From: Bradyrhizobium diazoefficiens
GTDB taxonomy: Bacteria > Pseudomonadota > Alphaproteobacteria > Rhizobiales > Xanthobacteraceae
DNA: 64,000 nucleotides
Direction: 5' to 3'
Assembly (NCBI RefSeq): GCF_018131015.1
Contig: NZ_JAFCJJ010000032.1
Span: 1-64,000 of the forward strand
Of this stretch, positions 1 through 7,851 are shown one piece after another (within the stretch, counting starts at the first letter, position 1; each line of letters opens with the position of its first letter). The notes beneath the pieces are model-generated. The model saw nothing but the letters and a program-made list of their open reading frames with translations. It was not told the origin of the DNA and ran no database searches. Both the position numbers and the translations under genes were made by a program.

Positions 1-135
1 AATCGAGAGATACCCAAAGAATCCAGTTCCAACCGCCTTGCAACGCCCCTCTAGCGCCATATGCGATTCCCCTACCCACAAGGGGGGAGGGGACGCAGCT
101 TCATCGGGGCTGGTTAAGTCTCATTCCATTAGACA

Positions 136-864
136 TCAGGCCGCCTGCCGCAGCGGGGTCCAGGCGAACTCCGGATAGTACGCATCCATCATGCGGTCGA
201 CGAAGGCGACGAGGTTCGGAAATGCCTCGGCGCGCTCGCGCAAGGACGACTCGAAGAACGGCGTCAGGATCCCGGCGAGCGCGCCGAACGCGGTCGCGTC
301 GACGCCGCTCGGCTTGTTGCCCATCAGCCAGGCCTTGTCGCCGAGCTGCACGGAGAGCGCAAACAGCGAGCGCACCGCGAGATCGACGTCGTCATCGGGC
401 CCGTGGCGGCCGAGGCCGGACAAGAGATAGTTTTCGGCGACGCGGAATTGCGCGTCCTCGCGCAGCTTCTCGCGATTGTGCTCCGGCGCGCCGTCGAAGA
501 AATGCGCCGGCCCCTTGGCGAAATTGACGGGATCGACCCAGCGCGCGCCGACCAGCGCCCAGTAGACGTGATGCTCGATCATGCGCTCGAACGCCCAGGC
601 CTGCGCGCGCTCGGCCAGCGACAGCCCGGCATCGAAGTCGAAGCCGTAGCGCCGCTCGATATGGGCGCGGATGAAGGTGGAATCGGCCACCGCCTCGCCG
701 CCATCGTCGATGAACGGCAATTGCCCCTTCGGCGACGCCGGCGGCATGGCACGCTCCTTCCGGTAGGGCAGTCCCGCCATCTTGAGCTGCACCTCCGTCT
801 TGGTGACGAAGGGGCTGATTTCCGGCAGGCCGAAGCCCGTGCCAAAGCCGTAAAGCGTGATCAT
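136..864 (-). CDS. Glutathione S-transferase family protein
   Basis: A predicted cytosolic glutathione S-transferase of 242 residues that would conjugate or isomerise small electrophiles using glutathione. The N-terminal thioredoxin-like half is visible: a beta start MITLYGFG, the GQLPFIDD turn at residues 47-54 (cis-proline region) and DSTFI at 61-65, the usual glutathione gamma-glutamyl contact. The rest is helical, as in the family. The ATG at 864 has a good AGGAG about six bases upstream; the frame stays open further upstream but that stretch is low-complexity and lacks a better ribosome site. It lies downstream of a small gene on the same strand and opposite a WYL regulator that may control it. 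Substrate unknown. Confidence 0.88.
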   Translation of the reverse strand: MITLYGFGTGFGLPEISPFVTKTEVQLKMAGLPYRKERAMPPASPKGQLPFIDDGGEAVADSTFIRAHIERRYGFDFDAGLSLAERAQAWAFERMIEHHVYWALVGARWVDPVNFAKGPAHFFDGAPEHNREKLREDAQFRVAENYLLSGLGRHGPDDDVDLAVRSLFALSVQLGDKAWLMGNKPSGVDATAFGALAGILTPFFESSLRERAEAFPNLVAFVDRMMDAYYPEFAWTPLRQAA

Positions 865-901
865 GAAACCTCTCCTGAACGACGAGACGAGTTGGCGGAA
901 C

Positions 902-1162
902 CTAGGGCCGGGCTGCTGCCACCATGGTGGCAGCAGCCGTGATATCTTCTGCGAAGCGGGCCCCCTGCCAGGCGCGGCCCATGACGTGGCGGACCAGCGC
1001 GTCCGCGGCCTGGGCCAGCGAGCGCGCCACCACGCTTGCCAGTGCAATGCGGAGGTCGACGACGATGAGATCGAGCGAAATCAGGCGGCCGAACGCCCAG
1101 GCGTGCCACAGCTGGGCCCGCCCCAGCGGGCCGGCCAGGCCGAAATGGGTTGGAATGATCAT
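902..1162 (-). CDS. Small hypothetical protein upstream of the GST
   Basis: A possible 86-residue protein of unknown function, rich in Ala, Leu and Val, with a hydrophobic middle (around residues 24-45) that could be a membrane-associated helix. The ATG at 1162 is preceded by AAGAGGA with seven-base spacing, which is better than the TTG two codons upstream. It is followed 37 bases later by the GST start, so the two could be one transcript reading away from the WYL regulator. The last codons fall in a perfect 28-bp palindrome (911-938). I recognise no family, and coding status rests on ribosome site and context. Confidence 0.45.
   Translation of the reverse strand: MIIPTHFGLAGPLGRAQLWHAWAFGRLISLDLIVVDLRIALASVVARSLAQAADALVRHVMGRAWQGARFAEDITAAATMVAAARP
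911..938. repeat. Perfect 28-bp palindrome
   Basis: Arms GGCTGCTGCCACCA and TGGTGGCAGCAGCC meet with no spacer. It overlaps the 3' end of the small minus-strand gene and lies 47 bases upstream of the GST start. It could be a DNA operator or an mRNA hairpin; no T-run follows, so it is not a standard terminator. Confidence 0.8.
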
Positions 1163-1279
1163 GGACAAATCCTCTTCATTCGATGAGTTGTCCCGGTATA
1201 GAACTCCCCTGCTGCCAACATCCTGTCAGCATCCGCGCGCCGGATTTTGAGCAGGCGAAATTCTTCCAAGAGAACCGTC

Positions 1280-1978
1280 ATGAGACGCGCCGACCGGCTG
1301 TTCCAGATCATCCAGGTGCTGAGGCGCACGCGCAAACCGCTGACGGCGGACGCAATCGCGGCCGAGCTCGAGACCTCGAAGCGCACCATCTATCGCGACA
1401 TCGCCACGCTGATGGGCCAGCGCGTGCCGATCCGCGGCGAAGCCGGCATGGGCTACATCCTGGAGAAGGGTTTTGACCTGCCGCCCCTGATGCTGACACC
1501 CGACGAGATCGAGGCCGCCGTGCTGGGCGCGCAATGGGTGGCGGGCCATGCCGACACGGCGCTGGCGCGCGCGGCCGAGGATCTCATGGCCAAGATCGCC
1601 GACACGGTGCCGGAGCGGCTGCGTCCCTTCGTGCTCGAGCCGGCGAGCCGGGCGCGACCGAGCTGGAACAGGGAGCCCGACCGCATGGACATGGTGCGCA
1701 CGCGCACCCAGATCCACGAAGGCAAGAAGATCATGCTGCGCTACCGCGACGAGCAGGGCCGCGCCAGCGAGCGCATGATCTGGCCGATCGCGGTCGGCTA
1801 TCTCGAAGCCGTGCGCCTGCTCGCGGCCTGGTGCGAGCTGCGCAGCGACTTCCGCAGCTTCCGCACCGACCGCGTGGTGGAGGCCGCCTATCTCGACGAA
1901 AAATATCCGGAGCGGCGCGACGTGCTCCGCGCAAAATGGCGGCAGAGCCTGGTCTGGGGTCCGCCCAAGGACAATTGA
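1280..1978 (+). CDS. YafY-type WYL-domain transcriptional regulator
   Basis: A DNA-binding regulator of 232 residues. An N-terminal HTH (roughly residues 1-60, with LTADAIAAELETSKRTIYRD typical of the HTH_11/DeoR-like fold) is followed by a WYL-type sensor domain from about residue 115, where the family's aromatic signature appears as IWPIAVGYLEAVRLLAAWCELR. Start ATG 1280 follows AAGAGAA; an upstream TTG in frame is less likely. It is divergent from the small gene and GST, with about 117 bases between, the classic arrangement for a local regulator. The ligand is not evident. The C-terminus ends inside a triplicated 11-bp repeat. Confidence 0.85.
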   Translation: MRRADRLFQIIQVLRRTRKPLTADAIAAELETSKRTIYRDIATLMGQRVPIRGEAGMGYILEKGFDLPPLMLTPDEIEAAVLGAQWVAGHADTALARAAEDLMAKIADTVPERLRPFVLEPASRARPSWNREPDRMDMVRTRTQIHEGKKIMLRYRDEQGRASERMIWPIAVGYLEAVRLLAAWCELRSDFRSFRTDRVVEAAYLDEKYPERRDVLRAKWRQSLVWGPPKDN

Positions 1979-1999
1979 AGGACAATTGAAGGACAATTG
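1967..1999. repeat. Three tandem copies of AAGGACAATTG
   Basis: Three exact 11-bp copies run from 1967 to 1999. The first carries the stop codon region of the WYL regulator, and the others lie just before the next gene. Each copy contains AAGGA, so the array multiplies a ribosome-binding-like sequence ahead of the ATG at 2006. Confidence 0.9.
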
Positions 2000-2005
2000 A
2001 CGGCG

Positions 2006-2329
2006 ATGGACGAGACGCAAGCGATCGACCTGTCGAGTTGCTGCCAGAGCTGCGGCGCCTGCTGCAGCTATTCGGAAAACTGGCCGCGGTTCTCGATCGA
2101 GAGCGACGAGGAGCTTGCTTCCATCCCGGAGGCGCTCGTCAATGCGCGGCAGTCCGGCATGCGCTGCGAGGGCGACCGCTGTTCGGCGCTGAAGGGAGAG
2201 GTGGGGAAGGCGACGGCCTGCGGCATCTATGCGGTGCGGCCGGAGGTGTGCCGCACCTGCATGCCGGGCGATGCCGAATGCGCGATGGCGCGGCGGAAGT
2301 TCGGGCTGCCGGTGATAGCGGCCGCTTAG
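2006..2329 (+). CDS. YkgJ-type cysteine-cluster protein
   Basis: A small cytosolic protein of 107 residues of the YkgJ/CxxCxxCC family, thought to bind a metal or iron-sulfur cluster through its cysteines. Eleven cysteines are visible, including CCQSCGACC at 12-20 and CGIYAVRPEVCRTC at 72-85. The ATG at 2006 is preferred; a TTG three codons earlier is possible. It is 27 bases after the WYL gene and probably co-transcribed. Its stop shares bases with the convergent gene's stop (TTAG read on both strands). Molecular role unknown. Confidence 0.82.
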   Translation: MDETQAIDLSSCCQSCGACCSYSENWPRFSIESDEELASIPEALVNARQSGMRCEGDRCSALKGEVGKATACGIYAVRPEVCRTCMPGDAECAMARRKFGLPVIAAA

Positions 2330-2724
2330 GCCGAAACGGCTTCGCTGACCTCGTCGTCGATCTCGTCGTCGAGCGGTGCCAGCACCGAGAGCGGCTTGGT
2401 CGACAGCGTGATCGGCTTGCGGCCGCCCGACAGCGACGGCGAGGCTTTGGTCGTGCCCTCGCGCGACAGCGCGTAGAGCGTCGAGCCGACCCGGCCGCCG
2501 TTCTCGATCAGCTCACGCTCGCTGCAGCTGCCTGCGATCGCGACGGCCAGCGAGTGCAGATGGCTGCGGCGATAGCAAAACAGCGCCAGCCTGGCGCGGA
2601 CGTCAGGGGAAACACTCTCAACCAGCCTCGGCAGGCCGTTCTCGCTGGCGCGATACATCTCGCCAAGCAGCTCGTCACGGACCGGGCAGAAATCGCTTTC
2701 AAAGGCGTCGCGGTTTGAAAACAT
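2326..2724 (-). CDS. Conserved hypothetical protein
   Basis: A 132-residue soluble protein starting MFSNRDAFESDF. I cannot name a domain. The middle (VSPDVRARLALFCYRRSHLHSLAVAIA) looks like a compact helical region and the tail is acidic (LDDEIDDEVSE). The ATG at 2724 follows GGGAG with good spacing; an extension to 2772 has no comparable site. It is convergent with the Cys-cluster gene and overlaps it by three bases at the stops. Confidence 0.7.
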   Translation of the reverse strand: MFSNRDAFESDFCPVRDELLGEMYRASENGLPRLVESVSPDVRARLALFCYRRSHLHSLAVAIAGSCSERELIENGGRVGSTLYALSREGTTKASPSLSGGRKPITLSTKPLSVLAPLDDEIDDEVSEAVSA

Positions 2725-2859
2725 TGCGGTTCTCCCTCGTGGGGGGAGGATGCCGCAGAATTCTCTAACCAAAGGTTAACCACACCGGCCGGTAGTTACC
2801 CGGAGTGCTTGCGCGCTGCCCGCGAATCAGCGGCGGGAACGCGCCAGAGCCGCCGCGGT

Positions 2860-2976
2860 GTCATGCCCGGGCATAGCCGAAGGACGGCGTCGCTTCCGCT
2901 CGCCTATGTCCGGCCATCTACGCCTCACCGCCCTGCACGAAGAACGTGGATGCCCGGGACAAGCCCGGGCCACGAC
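2860..2976. repeat. Palindromic intergenic repeat, family A
   Basis: Begins GTCATGCCCGGGCAT and ends with GGATGCCCGGGACAAGCCCGGG, the outer arms being near inverted copies. The same element recurs at 15406, 43076 and 44756. It lies between convergently and co-oriented genes and contains no gene. Confidence 0.8.
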
Positions 2977-2998
2977 GACGTCGCGCAGAGACAAGCCC

Positions 2999-3397
2999 TC
3001 AGTTCGCAGCCATGAAGATGGAGAGACCGAAGCCGGTCAGATGATGCAGCGCCTGGTCGACGCCGATCAGGGTCCAGAACCAGGGGTGCTCCTGGTTGAC
3101 GCCGCAATTGGCCGAGATCCATCCCTTGATGCGGTCGACCGTGATGTGGATCACGAAATCGATCAGCGCCACGAACCAGAATCTTGGCGCCACGATCAGG
3201 ATCAGCGGCAGCGCAACCGCAAGGTGAACCAGGCAGTGCACCAGGAGCGGCAAAGCCCAGCCGTGCTTCTGATCCTTGCCATGCGCCATCCAGGCGGTTT
3301 GCAGGACGAAATCGGCGATGATGTGCTTGAAGGTGAGCAGCAGCATCCAGCCAATGAGCGCTTCAACCGGAACCGCCGATGACAGGGATGGAAACAA
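2999..3397 (-). CDS. DUF3307 membrane protein
   Basis: A small integral membrane protein of about 132 residues matching the DUF3307 family. Helices include ALIGWMLLLTFKHIIADFVLQ, with the ADFVLQ signature, then LVHCLVHLAVALPLILIVA and FWFVALIDFVIHITVD; conserved His and Asp sit in or next to membrane segments. The start is uncertain: TTG 3397 has AGGGG eight bases before it, while TTG 3421 extends it by eight residues with no clear site. In other bacteria the family is of unknown function. It stands alone on this strand. Confidence 0.78.
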   Translation of the reverse strand: MFPSLSSAVPVEALIGWMLLLTFKHIIADFVLQTAWMAHGKDQKHGWALPLLVHCLVHLAVALPLILIVAPRFWFVALIDFVIHITVDRIKGWISANCGVNQEHPWFWTLIGVDQALHHLTGFGLSIFMAAN

Positions 3398-3753
3398 GCT
3401 GACGCCCCTCGTTGACGACAAAAGAAAAAAATACGGAGCGTTCAGCGCAACTTCTTCTTGGACCGGCTGGATCGCCGGGACGGTGATTTATGACACCTCC
3501 CGCGGCGGAATGCAGCCGGGGGGAACCGGAAAATCACCAACTGTGGCTAACTGGTGATACGAGGCCCGATCGCAGCGGTTTCGCGAGGTAACGTTATTTC
3601 CGGCGCGGAATTTGCCTTCTGCCGCAGGGGCGCTATCCTCCGCCCGGTACAGGATTATCTTTCTTTTTTCAGGCGCTTACGAAAATTTAAGGGCGCGCGC
3701 AGCCGGCAATCGCAGGGCCGCCCGCCATCCCGGAATCAGGCCAGGGTGCCGCC
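3398..3753. other. Gene-free interval with no recognised element
   Basis: About 350 bases between divergent genes. It must hold promoters for the DUF3307 gene and the TAXI-type gene. I see only a weak inverted repeat TCACCA/TGGTGA around 3533-3556 and an AT-rich patch around 3656-3690 that could serve as promoter DNA. No ORF with coding character. Confidence 0.5.
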
Positions 3754-5196
3754 ATGAGTGCTGAAGGCCCGACCTCCTCGCCCGAACTCACGCCGCCAAG
3801 GCGCCCCAAGGTGATCAAGACCAACCAGCAGCAGGTGCTGCTGTATGTCGTGCTGACCCTGCTCCTGTCGCTCGCCACGGTCTGGGCCGGCCGCGCCATG
3901 CTGCACAATTCGGAGACGCTGACCTTCGCCGTCGGCGCGCCCAACAGCGACGAAGCGCTGTTCGCAGCCAAGCTCGCCACCGTGCTCAAGAACAACGCCT
4001 CGCGCTTCCGCATCAAGATCGTCAACAACGCAGACAACGCCAAGGCGCTCGCCCAGTTCGACCGCAAGCAGGCCGACCTCGCCGTGCTGCGCACCGACGC
4101 CAAGGTGCCGCTGCGGGCGCGCACGATTGCGATCCTCGAGCACGATCTCGTGCTGCTGCTCGGGCCCGGCAACAGGAAGATCAAGTCGCTTGCCGAGCTG
4201 AAGAAGAAGAAGGTTGCGGTCCTCGCCGCAGGCGATTCCTCGCTCGCCTTCGTGCGCAGCATCCTCGACATCCCGGACGGTCCGGACGCCGCGAAGATCC
4301 AGATGGCGCCGCCGGGCGCGACCCTGGACAAGCTGTTTGCGCCGGCAAACGGTTTTGCCGCTGTCATCGCCATCGTCCACGCCTCGAAGGCGGTGCGCGA
4401 CAAGGGCTATGAGCAGGTCGCACGGCGCGGCGGCTTCACGCTGAACGCCATCGACGAGGCCAAGGCGCTGGCCCGCAGGATCCCCGGCATTTCCGGCGAG
4501 ACCCTGACGGCAGGCACGCTATCCGCTTCGCCCGAAATTCCCGACGACGATCTCGACACGATCGGGCTCGAATGGCTGCTGGTCACGCAGTCGAAGATGT
4601 CGGCGTCCACGGCGGGCGAGCTGGCGCGCACCGTCTACGAGAACAAGTCTGCGCTCGGGCTGGACAACGGCTTTGCCTCCAGGATCGAACCGGCTTCGGT
4701 CGAGAAGGACGCCTTCGTGATGGCGCATCAGGGCGCGGCCGACTACATCAACGACGACACCAAGTCGTTCATGGATAAGTACAGCGACATGATGTATCTG
4801 GGCGCCGCCGCGCTCAGCGTCATCGGCTCGATCTTCGCGGCGATCTACGCCAAGATCACCCGCATCGCGCCGGAGAAGGCCAGCGAGCTCTCCACCGCCA
4901 TCCTCTGCATCGGCGAGCGCATCGAGCACGCCCATTCGCTGGACCAGCTCGAATGTCTCCAGGACGAGCTCGAGGGCATCCTGCGCGGCGCGGTCATAGG
5001 CCTCAGGGACGGCACCATCAGCACCGACGGGCTCGACACCTTCAAGCTCGGCTACGAATTCGTCCGCGACGACATCGGCATGCGCCGCGACTACCTGAAG
5101 CGCCACGCCGGCGACCCCGAGCAGGCGGCCCGCGATGCCGCCTCCCGGCACGACGACACCAATGTCGTGGTGGTGAAGACGGCTCAGAGCGCCTGA
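3754..5196 (+). CDS. Membrane-anchored TAXI-family solute-binding protein
   Basis: A 480-residue protein whose central part (about residues 55-330) resembles the TAXI family of TRAP transporter binding proteins, including TFAVGAPNSDEALFAAKLA near 57 and the LAVLRTDAK strand. It has an N-terminal membrane segment (VLLYVVLTLLLSLATVWAG, about 28-46) rather than a clean signal peptide, and a second one near 348-366 (YLGAAALSVIGSIFAAIYA), followed by about 110 cytosolic residues. So the binding domain should sit in the periplasm tethered at both ends. No TRAP permease is nearby; the next gene is a K+ channel. Starts at ATG 3754. Ligand unknown. Confidence 0.78.
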   Translation: MSAEGPTSSPELTPPRRPKVIKTNQQQVLLYVVLTLLLSLATVWAGRAMLHNSETLTFAVGAPNSDEALFAAKLATVLKNNASRFRIKIVNNADNAKALAQFDRKQADLAVLRTDAKVPLRARTIAILEHDLVLLLGPGNRKIKSLAELKKKKVAVLAAGDSSLAFVRSILDIPDGPDAAKIQMAPPGATLDKLFAPANGFAAVIAIVHASKAVRDKGYEQVARRGGFTLNAIDEAKALARRIPGISGETLTAGTLSASPEIPDDDLDTIGLEWLLVTQSKMSASTAGELARTVYENKSALGLDNGFASRIEPASVEKDAFVMAHQGAADYINDDTKSFMDKYSDMMYLGAAALSVIGSIFAAIYAKITRIAPEKASELSTAILCIGERIEHAHSLDQLECLQDELEGILRGAVIGLRDGTISTDGLDTFKLGYEFVRDDIGMRRDYLKRHAGDPEQAARDAASRHDDTNVVVVKTAQSA

Positions 5197-5310
5197 CACA
5201 TTGCCCATGCCGGCGGCGATCGTTGACGGCCCCGGTTCGGGCAGGCACCTTGGCGCCGAGGTCCCGGCCGGGGCCTCGAAATCCTCCCCAGTCCGGGCCG
5301 CCCGCTTCGC

Positions 5311-6420
5311 ATGTCCACGCCGCTGATCCCCGCTCTGGCCCAGTTCGTGGCCGCCACGGCCGGCCGCAACATGACCAGGGTGGCCTATGTGGCGGTCGCC
5401 GCCGGCCTGCTCGGCATGGTGCTGCTGACGGTCGACCCCGCCTATGCGGCGGCGCCGCGCTGGGTCGACGCCCTGTTGTCGGCCTGCCTCGCCTACTTCG
5501 TGTTCGAATGGCTGGTCCGGCTGCGCCACATGGCGCGGCAGGGACGGCTGTCGCTGTACGTGTTCTCCTTCGCCGGGCTGGTCGACGGCATCGGCGCGCT
5601 CGCCGTGCCGGTCGCCCTGCTGTTTGGCGTCGAGCCCAGAACGGCCTGGCTGTTGAGCGTGCTCTGGGTGCTGAAGGTGGTGCCCGGCATTCCCGGCCTG
5701 CGGCAGCTTCGCCGCGTGCTGGTGCTGGAATCCGGGCCGCTCGCGAGCGTGCTCGTGATCTTCCTGATGGTGGTCTTCCTCGCCTCCGTCGCCGAATATT
5801 TCCTGGAGCGGGACGTGCAGCCGCAGACCTTCGGCAGCGTCCCGGCCGCACTGTGGTGGGCGGTGGTGACCCTGACCACGACGGGCTATGGCGACGTCGT
5901 GCCGGTGACGCCGCTCGGACGCGTGGTGGCGATGCTGGTGATGATCTCCGGCCTCGGCGTGTTCGGCCTGTGGACCGGCATTCTGGCGACGGGCTTTGCC
6001 GCCGAGACCCGGCGCGACAATTTCCTCAGGACCTGGGAATCCGTCAGCAAGGTGCCGTTCTTCGCTGCGCTCGGACCGTCGGCGATCGCCGACGTCACCC
6101 ACATGCTGCGCACCATGGAGCTGCCGGCGCGCACCTTGGTCATCCGCAAGGGGCAGCCGGGCGACTGCATGTATTTCATCGCCGCCGGCGAGGTCGAGGT
6201 CGACCTGCCCGGCAAGAAGGTGCAGCTCGGCGAAGGCGCCTTCTTCGGCGAGATGGCGCTGCTCGGCAACAACAAGCGCGGCGCCAATGTCGCGACCACC
6301 AAGGTGTCGCGGCTGCTGGTGCTCGACCTCGTCGACTTCCGCGTGCTGATGGCCCGGCACCCGGATCTCGCCGAGACCATCGATGCGGAAGCAAGGCGCC
6401 GCGCGCTCGAAAACAAGTAA
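5311..6420 (+). CDS. Cyclic-nucleotide-gated potassium channel (MlotiK1-like)
   Basis: A 369-residue inner-membrane K+ channel. It has an S1-S4-like helical part (to about 160), a pore with the K+ selectivity filter TTTGYGD at 189-195, an S6 helix near 205-230, and a C-terminal cyclic-nucleotide-binding domain (about 250-360). The phosphate-binding cassette FGEMALLGNNKRGANV is at 312-327, with Arg323 where MlotiK1 binds the nucleotide phosphate. Length and layout match the rhizobial MlotiK1 channel. Gating by cAMP is inferred from the family. The gene lies 114 bases after the TAXI gene and 13 before an enoyl-CoA hydratase. Confidence 0.92.
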   Translation: MSTPLIPALAQFVAATAGRNMTRVAYVAVAAGLLGMVLLTVDPAYAAAPRWVDALLSACLAYFVFEWLVRLRHMARQGRLSLYVFSFAGLVDGIGALAVPVALLFGVEPRTAWLLSVLWVLKVVPGIPGLRQLRRVLVLESGPLASVLVIFLMVVFLASVAEYFLERDVQPQTFGSVPAALWWAVVTLTTTGYGDVVPVTPLGRVVAMLVMISGLGVFGLWTGILATGFAAETRRDNFLRTWESVSKVPFFAALGPSAIADVTHMLRTMELPARTLVIRKGQPGDCMYFIAAGEVEVDLPGKKVQLGEGAFFGEMALLGNNKRGANVATTKVSRLLVLDLVDFRVLMARHPDLAETIDAEARRRALENK

Positions 6421-6433
6421 GAAGGAGACAAGA

Positions 6434-7219
6434 ATGTCGGAGACAGCCGACGCGGCATCCACCCCCGTGCTCGATATCAGCGGCCCACGCGCCACCATCC
6501 GCCTCAACCGGCCGAAGCATCTCAACCGGCTGCAGGCCGAGGATCTCGGCGAGCTGCTCAAACTGTTCGACCGGATCGAGGCCGATCCGGCGATCCGCGT
6601 GCTGGTGCTGACCGGCACGGGGCGCGCCTTCTCGGCGGGCTACGACCTCAACTCGGTCGCCGAGCGCGCGGTGAGCGCCAGCGAGCAGCAGAGCGCCGGC
6701 TCCGCCTTCGAGGTGGTCGTCAACCGCCTGGAGGATCTCGGCGTGCCGACGATCTGCCGGCTCAACGGCGGCGTCTATGGCGGCTCGACCGATCTCGCGC
6801 TTGCCTGCGATTTCCGCATCGGCGTCGACACCGCCGAGATGTTCATGCCGGCCGCGCGGCTCGGCCTGCACTACTACAGGAGCGGCATCAAGCGCTACGT
6901 GACCTGGCTCGGCGTCGACAACGCGAAGAAGCTGTTCCTCACCGCGCAGAAGATCAGTGCGCCGGAGATGCTGCGGATCGGCTATCTCACCGCGATGGTG
7001 GCGGTGGAATTCCTCGACGAGGAGGTCGACAAGCTCGCCGAAATCCTCGCCGGCAACGCGCCGGTCGCGATGCGCGGCATGAAGCGCGCGATCAACGAGT
7101 TCGCCCGCGGCGAGCTCGACGAACAGGCCGCCGACCAGCGCCACCGCGCCAGCATGCGCGGCGACGAGATCAAGGAAGGCATCAGGGCCTTCGCGGAAAA
7201 GCGGCCGCCGAGATTTTAA
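6434..7219 (+). CDS. Enoyl-CoA hydratase/isomerase family protein
   Basis: A crotonase-fold enzyme of 261 residues, probably acting on an acyl-CoA thioester. Oxyanion-hole segments are AFSAGYDLN at about 65-73 and NGGVYGGSTDLALACDFRIG at 111-130. A Thr-Asp pair (119-120) replaces the first catalytic Glu of classical enoyl-CoA hydratase, so another crotonase activity is possible. The ATG at 6434 has AAGGAG six bases upstream. It may be transcribed with the channel gene 13 bases before it, though no functional link is evident. Confidence 0.88.
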   Translation: MSETADAASTPVLDISGPRATIRLNRPKHLNRLQAEDLGELLKLFDRIEADPAIRVLVLTGTGRAFSAGYDLNSVAERAVSASEQQSAGSAFEVVVNRLEDLGVPTICRLNGGVYGGSTDLALACDFRIGVDTAEMFMPAARLGLHYYRSGIKRYVTWLGVDNAKKLFLTAQKISAPEMLRIGYLTAMVAVEFLDEEVDKLAEILAGNAPVAMRGMKRAINEFARGELDEQAADQRHRASMRGDEIKEGIRAFAEKRPPRF

Positions 7220-7230
7220 GGGGGCGCCCT

Positions 7231-7374
7231 CTCTCGTGTCCCGGACGCGCTGCAACGCGCATAGCGTTGCTGCGCAGAGCCGGGACCCAGATGGCGGCAC
7301 GGCACTCGGGGAAATGGGCCCCGGCTCTGCAGCGCACCGCCGAGAGGCGCTGCGCTGCGTCCGGGGCACGAGAG
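7231..7374. repeat. Palindromic intergenic repeat, family B
   Basis: Outer arms CTCTCGTGTCCCGGACGC and GCGTCCGGGGCACGAGAG enclose inner arms built on GCCGGGACCCA and GGGCCCCGGCTC. A second copy is at 41971-42097. It fills most of the gap between 7219 and 7553; the rest (7375-7552) holds no recognised element apart from presumed promoter sequence. Confidence 0.85.
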
Positions 7375-7552
7375 CGCGTCTCGTCGCGCGATGCAAAGGG
7401 CGCGGCGCGCAAGGCTTGACGCCGGTCTGGTCGCGCCGACCACGAAACATTCCTGAAACACGATTCCTCCCTCGCGCCGTGAACGCATTCGCGTCTCGGC
7501 CCGACCGAACTGCAGGGACACAACAACGGCCTCGCGCCACTGGAGAATGACG

Positions 7553-7786
7553 ATGTTTCGCAAATTCGCACTCGGTCTGATCGCTGCCGGCTCGCTCGGT
7601 GTTGCCGCTCTCGCGCCCACCGCCGCCTCGGCTCACGGTTTCCACCATCACTGGGGTCCCGGCTGGGGCTTTGGCGGCATCTACGTCAACACCGGAATCA
7701 ACAACTGCTACCAGGAGCGCGTCGTTCAGACCCGCCACGGCCTGCGCGTCCGCGTCGTGAACGTCTGCGCGTATTCGATGTACTGA
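7553..7786 (+). CDS. Small secreted His/Gly-rich protein
   Basis: A 77-residue exported protein. The signal peptide is clear (MFRKFALGLIAAGSLGVAAL, cleavage after ASA near residue 27), leaving a mature chain with HGFHHHWGPGWGFGG, two cysteines (NNCY, VNVC) and the tail QTRHGLRVRVVNVCAYSMY. The His cluster could bind metal, but this is a guess. ATG 7553 has GGAG with seven-base spacing; the ATG two codons earlier is possible. Followed by a strong terminator, so it is a monocistronic unit. Small proteins of this kind are common in Bradyrhizobium; function unknown. Confidence 0.78.
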   Translation: MFRKFALGLIAAGSLGVAALAPTAASAHGFHHHWGPGWGFGGIYVNTGINNCYQERVVQTRHGLRVRVVNVCAYSMY

Positions 7787-7803
7787 GGCCACGCATTCGC
7801 GAC

Positions 7804-7835
7804 AAAACCCCGATCGCCCCGCGATCGGGGTTTTT
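7804..7835. terminator. Bidirectional intrinsic terminator
   Basis: A 13-bp stem AAAACCCCGATCG / CGATCGGGGTTTT with a five-base loop and a T-run on both strands. It serves the secreted-protein gene on the plus strand and the hydrolase gene on the minus strand. Confidence 0.9.
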
Positions 7836-7851
7836 GCACGTCGAAATCGCC

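Noticed and set aside
1163..1279. Inverted repeat GGACAA/TTGTCC (1164-1193) as the WYL operator
   Set aside because: The arms are only six bases and overlap the ribosome site of the small gene; too weak to call without conservation data.
1967..1999. CRISPR-like array
   Set aside because: The three 11-bp units are directly joined with no spacers, and no cas gene is present.
4519..6618. Long open frame on the strand opposite the TAXI and channel genes
   Set aside because: It mirrors two well-supported genes, has Arg/His/Gln-rich low-complexity content and no motif. GC-rich codon bias creates such shadows.
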